Of a DNA stretch of 64,000 nucleotides, positions 58,025 through 64,000 are shown piece after piece. The notes under the pieces are model-generated. The model did not search any database. It saw nothing but the letters and a program-made list of their open reading frames with translations, and was not told the DNA's origin. The stretch's first letter is position 1; every line of letters starts with the position of its first letter. Position numbers and translations under genes: made by a program. The DNA is from an uncultured Bradyrhizobium sp. GTDB lineage: Bacteria > Pseudomonadota > Alphaproteobacteria > Rhizobiales > Xanthobacteraceae. The stretch covers positions 62,001 through 126,000 of the forward strand of contig NZ_CAKZHY010000170.1 of NCBI RefSeq assembly GCF_936928535.1. Reading direction: 5' to 3'.

Positions 58025-60040
58025 ATGGCAACAAGCTTTCGCATTCATCCCGCGATCGGCATTGCGCGGCTCGGCAACTCGCCGGACAAGTTCTGCATCT
58101 CCCCCGACAAGGGCGGACATTTGCCGATCAAATGCGACGATCAGGGCAATCCGATCCTGAACAAGAAGGGCGAAGAGGAGAGCGTCAAATATTTCAACGA
58201 CGACAAGGGCAGGATCCTTCGCCAGGCGGCGCGCTTTCGGGTCTTCATCTACGACGACAAATCCCCTGGGGGGCGCGAAGCCGCCATCGGCGACCAGGTC
58301 GACATCGTCAATCGCCACAACGGCCAGCTGCTGACCTTGCGGATCGACGACATCCAGTGGACGGCCTATCTCGCCAACAAGAAGGCGAGCTGGTACGCGT
58401 TCGCGGAGACCGATGGCGAGCACGGCTACGCGTCGGACCATCCGGTTCGCAACGCCGACATCACCAACGGCGAAGAGCGCCAGCGCCTCATCATCGATCC
58501 CGGACCGCGAAGCGTGAGCTTCACGGGATCGCAGCAGGCGGTCTTCGACAAGAACAGCCCAGGGCCGACCAGCTTTCCGCCCGAACTCGTGCCGAACTCG
58601 ATCACGGCGCTGGGCGAGCTCAGATGCACCCAGACGGCGAACAAGAACCGGCTCCTGGTGCTCGGCGGCTTCGGCAATTCCGGGACCATGCTGGACGGCT
58701 TCGGCAATCCCAAGATCGAGGAATACGCCAACAACGACGGCTGGTTCGACGACATCGCCGATGGCCCGGTCAATGCGCGCTTCATCGGCACCGTGGTCGC
58801 CATCGACGGACGCCCTGTCAAACCGCTGGGCAAGCCGGTTCTCGCGCCGGCCGCGATCGATCCGGCCTGGGTCATCGTGGGCTATCCGCGCTACGTGCCT
58901 GAGGCCGTCGACGTCGTCACCATGGATGATCTGCTGTTCGACATCGCCGTGCGGCATTTCGGTTACGTGCCCTACCTCTACGGCATCCCGCCGTACACGG
59001 GATCCGCCGCGGTCCCGCAGGACGAGGCCGGCCTGCGGCTCTGGCGCGCACGAGCGCAATGGAACACCGATTTTCGTCCGTATTTCGGTCGCGACATCCT
59101 GCCGATCCTGCTGCGCCCGCTCGATGCGCAGAACTTCATGGACGCCGACGCGCTGACCGGCGGCAATCCGCACAACACCAACCCCGGCGGCAATTTCGAC
59201 TTCACCGATCTATCAGTGCCGCCCTATCCGGGCGAACCCGAGGCGGATCGCTGCCGCCGTCATCAGATGCGCCAGCTGCTCTATGCTGTGTTGCGCAAGC
59301 CCGGACAGGAAAACGAACTGTTCGCACCGGCAAGTCCCGGCATCCCGCAGGGCAAGCTGTTCGCGATGCCGCTGCTGTGCGGCGACAACGCGCTCTCCAA
59401 CACGGCGCCGTCGAAATTCCTGCGCCTGACCGAGACCATGCTGTTCCTGCTCAAGCAATGGGCCGACGGTCTCTTCATCGACGAGACGGCCGAAGACATC
59501 AAGCCCGGCCCGATGCATCCGGGACCGGGCGCGGCGCTGGACCGGGGCGCGCTGGCCGCAGCCCTCGGCGGCGCGTTCTGTCCGGGCGCCGAGGCGGGCT
59601 GGATCATGCGCAATCCGGCGATCTATTCCGCGGCCTACCGGATCAAGCCGTCGCCATGGTCGCAGGGCGAGCTTTCCTTGCCCGGCGGAGCCGAGCTCGG
59701 CAACGGGCTGGAGCCGGGCGACATCACCAAATACAGCGCGCTGCCGTGGCAATCCGATTTCAACGAATGCACCAACCAGCCGGTCGACGTCACCTATCGC
59801 GACTGGAACAATCTCGAGCTCGACAGCGTCGGAGACCCCGCCGCGCAGGCCTTCCAGCTGACCTATTGGTGGCCGGTCCACCGTCCCTTCACGTTCAACG
59901 GCGCGCCATGGTCGCCCACGGCCCAGAACAACGCTGGCGATCTCGCCATGACCACGGCATGGGCATCGTTGCGCTTCATCATCAAGAGCGACGGACAATA
60001 TACATTTGCGCCCACTCCGCCGGACCAACCCAAATCGTGA
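58025..60040 (+). CDS. LodA/GoxA-type cysteine-tryptophylquinone oxidase
   Basis: A 671-residue protein of the LodA family. The family opens with SFRIHPAIGIARLGNS, as here. Residues that form the cysteine-tryptophylquinone cofactor are present: Cys519 (AFCPGAEAG) and Trp575 (LPWQSDFNEC), matching Cys516/Trp581 of LodA. These oxidases turn an amino acid (such as L-lysine or glycine) into an aldehyde or imine, ammonia and hydrogen peroxide. Cofactor formation needs the flavoprotein that follows. The amino-acid specificity cannot be read. The gene starts seven bases after the tyrosinase stop. Confidence 0.87.
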   Translation: MATSFRIHPAIGIARLGNSPDKFCISPDKGGHLPIKCDDQGNPILNKKGEEESVKYFNDDKGRILRQAARFRVFIYDDKSPGGREAAIGDQVDIVNRHNGQLLTLRIDDIQWTAYLANKKASWYAFAETDGEHGYASDHPVRNADITNGEERQRLIIDPGPRSVSFTGSQQAVFDKNSPGPTSFPPELVPNSITALGELRCTQTANKNRLLVLGGFGNSGTMLDGFGNPKIEEYANNDGWFDDIADGPVNARFIGTVVAIDGRPVKPLGKPVLAPAAIDPAWVIVGYPRYVPEAVDVVTMDDLLFDIAVRHFGYVPYLYGIPPYTGSAAVPQDEAGLRLWRARAQWNTDFRPYFGRDILPILLRPLDAQNFMDADALTGGNPHNTNPGGNFDFTDLSVPPYPGEPEADRCRRHQMRQLLYAVLRKPGQENELFAPASPGIPQGKLFAMPLLCGDNALSNTAPSKFLRLTETMLFLLKQWADGLFIDETAEDIKPGPMHPGPGAALDRGALAAALGGAFCPGAEAGWIMRNPAIYSAAYRIKPSPWSQGELSLPGGAELGNGLEPGDITKYSALPWQSDFNECTNQPVDVTYRDWNNLELDSVGDPAAQAFQLTYWWPVHRPFTFNGAPWSPTAQNNAGDLAMTTAWASLRFIIKSDGQYTFAPTPPDQPKS

Positions 60041-60052
60041 GGCGACGCGAAC

Positions 60053-61192
60053 ATGTCGCAGCACGATGTGGTCATCCTCGGCGGCGGACCTGCCGGAACG
60101 GCCCTGGCACTGGAGCTGAAACGTCACGCGCCCGACCTGAAAATCCTGATCGCCGAGGCCGCAATGGCGACGGACTGGCGGATCGGGGAAACGCTCGCGC
60201 CCGGCGCCGCTCAACTCCTCAACGGACTTGGCTGCTGGGACCATATCCTGCGCGACGGACCGATCGAGGGCGCCCGCTCCCGGGCAGCATGGGGAAGCGA
60301 CCGCCTCCATGCACATGACTTCGTGTTTTCGACGCGCGGCAATGCCTGGCACCTCGATCGTATCAGGTTCGACGAAGCCTTGCGCGCCGCGGCCGAGACT
60401 GCGGGCGTGGAGATCTGGCGCGGCGCGCGCTTCCTGTCCGCCGTCGCAGAACCTGCGGGATGGCAACTTTCTCTCGACTGGCAGGGACGGCGGGTCGAGA
60501 TCGGCGCGCGCTTCGTCGCTGATGCCACCGGACGCTCGGCGCGGTTCGCGACGAGCCAGGGCAGCCGCAGATGTTTTGCCGATCGCCTGGTGGGTGTCGC
60601 CGCACTGGTGCGCCTTTGCGATGGCGCGCCCTGCGATCACGCCACACTGGTCGAGGCCCGCGAGAACGGATGGTGGTACTCGACCGCGCTCCCGGGCGGC
60701 CGTCTCGTGCTGGCCTTCATGAGCGACAGCGACATCGTCCACCATCATTCCAGCGCACGGCTCGAACCCTGGCTTGCGCAATTGCGCGGGGCGCCGCTGA
60801 CCGCGGCGCGCGCAGCCATGGCGGAGAGCGCAGACCACATTTTCACCTGGCCTGCCCGCTCGCATTGCCTCGACCAGCCCTGCGGACGCAACTGGGTCGC
60901 GGTGGGAGATGCGGCCTCGAGCTGGGATCCGCTGTCGTCGGCCGGCATCATGAAAGCGCTGCGCACCGGCAAGCTCGGTGCCTTCGTCCTGCTCGATGCC
61001 ATCAACGGCGTCGACGGCGGCGGCGCGAAATATCGCAGGCTGATCGAAGCCGAGTACCGCCATTACCGGCGCGACAGGCGCACCGTCTATCGCATGGAGC
61101 GGCGCTGGAGCGGATCCGCGTTCTGGCAGCGCCGGCACGCGCCCGAACCGTTCGATCGCGAGCTAGCCACACAATCATCGGGAGAAAATTAG
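60053..61192 (+). CDS. LodB-like FAD-dependent oxidoreductase
   Basis: A 379-residue flavoprotein with the FAD motif GGGPAG (residues 10-16), an inner motif ADATGRSARF and a distal GDAASSWDPLSSAGIMKAL with GD. It resembles tryptophan halogenase/geranylgeranyl-reductase-like FAD enzymes and LodB/GoxB, which finish the Cys-Trp cross-link and hydroxylation of the partner oxidase. Adjacent to the LodA gene by 12 bases, so this pairing is well supported. It shares the operon with the DJ-1 gene, which starts one base after. Confidence 0.85.
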   Translation: MSQHDVVILGGGPAGTALALELKRHAPDLKILIAEAAMATDWRIGETLAPGAAQLLNGLGCWDHILRDGPIEGARSRAAWGSDRLHAHDFVFSTRGNAWHLDRIRFDEALRAAAETAGVEIWRGARFLSAVAEPAGWQLSLDWQGRRVEIGARFVADATGRSARFATSQGSRRCFADRLVGVAALVRLCDGAPCDHATLVEARENGWWYSTALPGGRLVLAFMSDSDIVHHHSSARLEPWLAQLRGAPLTAARAAMAESADHIFTWPARSHCLDQPCGRNWVAVGDAASSWDPLSSAGIMKALRTGKLGAFVLLDAINGVDGGGAKYRRLIEAEYRHYRRDRRTVYRMERRWSGSAFWQRRHAPEPFDRELATQSSGEN

Positions 61193-61193
61193 G

Positions 61194-61889
61194 ATGGCAG
61201 CCAACAAGATCTTCCCCCGCACCCAGCGGATCGGGATCGTCGTGTTCAACGGATTCGAGCCGATCGATGTCTGGGGATTCGTCGAGGCGTTCTCGATTTC
61301 GCGCTTCCTGGGCACATCCTATGACGCACCGCCCGCCTATCGCTTCGAGATCAAGCTGATCAGCCGTGACGGCAAGAACGTCAAGAGCAGCAACGGGCCA
61401 TCGGTCGCGCCCGACTGGGATTTCGCGCGCGCGCTCGAGGAGCCGCTCGATCTCTTGATGATCCCGGGCGGCGAAGGGACGCGGCCGCTGCTCGATGAGA
61501 AGAAGCATCCGAAGGAGGTCAAGGCGCTGCTGGCATGGATCCATCAGATGGATGCCCGCGTCCCCATCATGGCGTCGGTCTGCACGGGCGCCGCGGTGCT
61601 GGCGCGCGCGGGATTGCTCGATGGACGGCCGGCCGCAACCAACCATTTCGCCTTCAGCTGGGTGGCAGGGTTTGGTCCCAAAGTGCTGTGGGACAGCGTG
61701 TCGCGGTGGGTGGACGCCGGGAAATATGTCACCAGCGCGGGCGTGTCCGCCGGCACCGACATGGGCTTCTATCTCGTCTCGCGGCTCGCGGGCCGGGCCG
61801 TCGCCGAGAACGCCGCCATGGCCGCGGAATATGACTGGCACCGTGATCCGCAGACGCCGATCTTCTATCCGCAGCAGGCGGCGACGTAA
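61194..61889 (+). CDS. DJ-1/PfpI-family protein, isonitrile hydratase-like
   Basis: A 231-residue DJ-1/PfpI protein. The nucleophile Cys130 (SVCTGAAVLARAGLLDGRPAATNH) is in the expected elbow, an Asp in FEPIDVWG is at residue 25, and the overall length fits InhA-type isonitrile hydratases and related glyoxalase/chaperone enzymes. InhA of Pseudomonas uses an Asp, Cys and Thr; CT at 130-131 gives the last two. It starts one base after the LodB stop. In this operon it may detoxify a carbonyl or isonitrile product (inference). Confidence 0.8.
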   Translation: MAANKIFPRTQRIGIVVFNGFEPIDVWGFVEAFSISRFLGTSYDAPPAYRFEIKLISRDGKNVKSSNGPSVAPDWDFARALEEPLDLLMIPGGEGTRPLLDEKKHPKEVKALLAWIHQMDARVPIMASVCTGAAVLARAGLLDGRPAATNHFAFSWVAGFGPKVLWDSVSRWVDAGKYVTSAGVSAGTDMGFYLVSRLAGRAVAENAAMAAEYDWHRDPQTPIFYPQQAAT

Positions 61890-61905
61890 TTCAGAACGCT
61901 GCGGC

Positions 61906-62037
61906 CATCCTTCGAGACGCCCGCCGTTGGCGGGCCCTCAGGATGAGGACCGAGTGTGCGGCCGTAGTTCGACGAAGCACCGGTGCCGCGGAGCCTCATC
62001 CTGAGGAGCGCGCTCTTGCGCGTGTCTCGAAGGACGA
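61906..62037. repeat. large palindromic repeat between convergent genes
   Basis: Inverted repeat with outer arms CATCCTTCGAGACG on the left and GTCTCGAAGGA on the right, and inner arms CCTCAGGATGAGG and CCTCATCCTGAGG. It sits between the DJ-1 gene and the convergent laccase gene and may act as a terminator for both. Repeats of this form are frequent in Bradyrhizobium. Confidence 0.7.
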
Positions 62038-62097
62038 GGCGCGCGCTCAGGTCGGGCAAAAGCGATTGCACTGCCCAATCATAGGAGTTGATTCGCG

Positions 62098-63783
62098 TCA
62101 GTGATGATGCCCGCCGCCGATCATGGCCCGCAGCGGCGCGGTGCCTTCCGGGCTGACGACTTCGACGACTTCCATCATGCCGAGATCTTCGTGATCCAGG
62201 ATGTGACAGTGCAGGACGAACGCGCCGATGTAGTCGGTGTACTGCGTGTAAACGTTGATCTGCTGGCCCGGCGGAATCAGCACGGTGTCCTTCCACACGG
62301 TCTCCGGGCCCGACGGTCCCTGCCGCTGGAACTGGAACGGATTGACGTGGATGTGGAAGACGTGGGGCAACGGCGGGATGCCGTTGTTCGCGGTGGGATC
62401 ACCGATGGTCGAGAGCGACCATTGGTCGACGGTGTTCAGCACCACCTTGCGGCTGTGGTTGGGATCGAAGGCCTCGTAATTGATCTGGAAATAGTTGCGC
62501 TTGCCGGGGACGTCCTGGCCGAGCTTGAACACGACCTGCTGCACGCCGACCGCCTGCGCCTTCAGATCGAGATTCGGGAACGGCGCGAGCGGGGCCATCT
62601 CGGCGCTGGTCGGCAGCGCCATATCGACGGGATCGCCCTGCACGTCGATGATTGCCAACACCTCCTCCGGCTGCGCCACGGCGCGCAACGACTGCGCGGC
62701 GGTCAGCGCGCCGTTGATCAGGCGATAGCGGCCTGGTGTCTTGCTGGCCTGCACCAGCACGTCGCTGCGATAGCCCGGCTGGAGCTCGATCGTCTGCCCC
62801 GCGGCCCAGGTATCGACGCGGCCGAGATAGAGACCATCGAGCGCGATCTCGTGTAACGGATGACCTTCCAGCCGGATGGCCAGCGAGGCGCGGAAGCCGG
62901 TGTCGATCATGCGCCAGCGCTGCACCTCGCCGGGCCGCATCGTGATGACAGGACGAATCTCGCCATTGATGGTGATCTGCCGCTTGCTGCAGGTCCAGGT
63001 GCCCGGATTGGGCGTCGGACAAGGCGAGGGATCGGGAAACAGCGCGGAGATCTGGTTCAGCTCGCCATTGGTGTTGTACAGGATGGTCTGGAACAGCATG
63101 ACCTTCTCGCCCTTGTTGGCTTCGCGCAACGCGGGCGGAATCTTCGAGGGATCATCATCCAGGATGAGCGCGCCGGCCATACCGCTGCCGACCTGGATCG
63201 ACGTCGAGCCATGGGTGTGGGCGTGATACCAGAATGAGCCGGGCGGATGGTTCGCGGGCACCCGGATCTCGTACGGGAACTGCGTCTGCGGCAGTATCGC
63301 GAGCAGAACGTTGTCACTGTTGCCGACCGGCGAGACATGCAGGCCGTGGGTGTGCAGGTTTGTGGTGTTGAACGAGGCGGGCACCACGCTCAGATGCGCG
63401 TTCGACCGCTCCTGCTCGAATTGCTGATTGACCTGGTCGGGCGTTTCCACCGGGAGCTTGTTGGACAAGAGGATGTTGAGTATGTCGCCCGGCTTGGCAC
63501 GCAAGGTCGGTCCGGCGAGCTGCCCGCCATAGGTCCGCAGCGTGACGCCGCATCCGCCGATGCTGACCTTGGTCGGGTCGGTGTACTCGACGTCGAGCCC
63601 GGCCTTCAACACACCGTTCGCGGACGTGATCTCGGGCGGATTGTGGAATGGCTTTTCGCCATAGCGTGCGACGTCGATGTCCTTGTACTCGCAACCGGCG
63701 CGCTCGGCCTTTGCAACGCCGGCGCCGGCCGCGGCGATGGCCACGGCGAGAGCAAAGATCTGAATCGTCCGATGATGTGACAT
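62098..63783 (-). CDS. laccase-like multicopper oxidase
   Basis: A 561-residue multicopper oxidase with a signal peptide (MSHHRTIQIFALAVAIAAAGAGVAKA). All four copper motifs are present: HTHGLH, HAHTHG, HVFHIHVNPF (HxxHxH) and HCHILDHEDLGMMEVV, which holds the type 1 Cys, His and Met. It oxidises phenols or metals and reduces oxygen to water in the periplasm. The C-terminus ends in HHH. It converges on the LodA/tyrosinase operon; a similar substrate class (phenols) would link them, but no shared promoter is visible. Confidence 0.92.
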   Translation of the reverse strand: MSHHRTIQIFALAVAIAAAGAGVAKAERAGCEYKDIDVARYGEKPFHNPPEITSANGVLKAGLDVEYTDPTKVSIGGCGVTLRTYGGQLAGPTLRAKPGDILNILLSNKLPVETPDQVNQQFEQERSNAHLSVVPASFNTTNLHTHGLHVSPVGNSDNVLLAILPQTQFPYEIRVPANHPPGSFWYHAHTHGSTSIQVGSGMAGALILDDDPSKIPPALREANKGEKVMLFQTILYNTNGELNQISALFPDPSPCPTPNPGTWTCSKRQITINGEIRPVITMRPGEVQRWRMIDTGFRASLAIRLEGHPLHEIALDGLYLGRVDTWAAGQTIELQPGYRSDVLVQASKTPGRYRLINGALTAAQSLRAVAQPEEVLAIIDVQGDPVDMALPTSAEMAPLAPFPNLDLKAQAVGVQQVVFKLGQDVPGKRNYFQINYEAFDPNHSRKVVLNTVDQWSLSTIGDPTANNGIPPLPHVFHIHVNPFQFQRQGPSGPETVWKDTVLIPPGQQINVYTQYTDYIGAFVLHCHILDHEDLGMMEVVEVVSPEGTAPLRAMIGGGHHH

Positions 63784-64000
63784 GGATCACTCCCGATCTG
63801 ACAAATCCCGAGATGATGGCTCCTGCACGCCGTCACATCAGTGTCCGACGCAGCACGAGGGCAAAAATCACTTCAGCGTGTGCAGTATCAATGTACAATC
63901 TAAAGGAGTTTTATTACACTGCCAAGACGATCGTCAATCGATCCGCGGGCGCACGGCCGAATGGCGCGCAATCGGCCGCACGGAATTCACGCGTCGAGAC
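63784..64000. other. promoter-side gap at the right edge
   Basis: No gene found. It holds the upstream region of the multicopper oxidase gene (63783 start). The plus strand has AAAGGAG at 63902 and a T/A-rich stretch that might belong to a gene leaving the window; no clear start codon follows. Confidence 0.4.

Noticed and set aside
59213..61138. 641-residue minus-strand frame opposite the LodA/LodB genes
   Set aside because: High-GC shadow frame; no motif, and it runs across two real genes.
1..64000. CRISPR arrays, tRNA or rRNA genes, transposases and phage integrases
   Set aside because: None seen. The palindromic elements are not direct repeats with spacers, and no transposase or integrase motif appears in any frame.

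Overview
The window looks like chromosomal DNA from a high-GC soil alphaproteobacterium of the Bradyrhizobium/Rhodopseudomonas group. This rests on codon use, on family content (TRAP and branched-chain-type solute-binding proteins, many acyl-CoA enzymes, WYL, TetR and LysR regulators) and on several palindromic intergenic repeats of a type common in Bradyrhizobium. I see no rRNA, tRNA, CRISPR array, insertion sequence or phage module. The species is inferred, not proven.

Layout. 0-8.5 kb: household and accessory genes, including a DsbA-like oxidoreductase, an LrgA-LrgB fusion, a thioesterase pair with one frameshifted member under a TetR regulator, small secreted proteins, an AbrB-type permease, and a flavin-nucleotide-fold oxidase divergent from a LysR regulator. 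8.6-19.6 kb: an aromatic-acid region with pobA, a DctPQM TRAP importer, a DUF3237 gene, a HicAB toxin-antitoxin pair, and an operon of crotonase, feruloyl-CoA synthase, short-chain dehydrogenase, 4-hydroxybenzoyl-CoA-type thioesterase and a periplasmic binding protein. Together these can import hydroxycinnamates, activate them to CoA esters, shorten the side chain and deliver 4-hydroxybenzoate to PobA, which makes protocatechuate. The layout recalls the tar/cou p-coumarate cluster of Rhodopseudomonas palustris. A shared operator-like motif lies beside pobA/TRAP and before the crotonase, but no cognate regulator is in the window.

19.6-31 kb: two similar modules, each a glutathione S-transferase-fold gene near a WYL/YafY regulator, with strong palindromes in the promoter regions. 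There are also a TAXI-type binding protein, a cyclic-nucleotide-gated potassium channel and a REC-EAL phosphodiesterase. 31-39 kb: a desaturase, an alpha/beta hydrolase of the homoserine acetyltransferase type, a variant metallo-beta-lactamase-fold protein, an MFS permease, a dehydrogenase plus acyl-CoA ligase pair, and an AraC regulator.

39.5-48.3 kb: a compact operon of an acyl-CoA synthetase and a ribose-type ABC importer. One permease is fused to a strictosidine-synthase/SMP-30-like beta-propeller, followed by a second free-standing propeller; the substrate is unknown. 48-54 kb: DUF2059 and OpgC genes, a 1018-residue zinc-ribbon/nucleotidyl-cyclase/ATPase/TPR protein, and an orphan gene. 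54-64 kb: a degraded GntR regulator, then a metal- and quinone-oxidase region: DUF1349, MoaF-like, tyrosinase, a LodA-type cysteine-tryptophylquinone oxidase, its LodB flavoprotein, a DJ-1/PfpI protein, and a convergent laccase-like multicopper oxidase. This region and the permease-propeller operon are the best candidates for undescribed biology.
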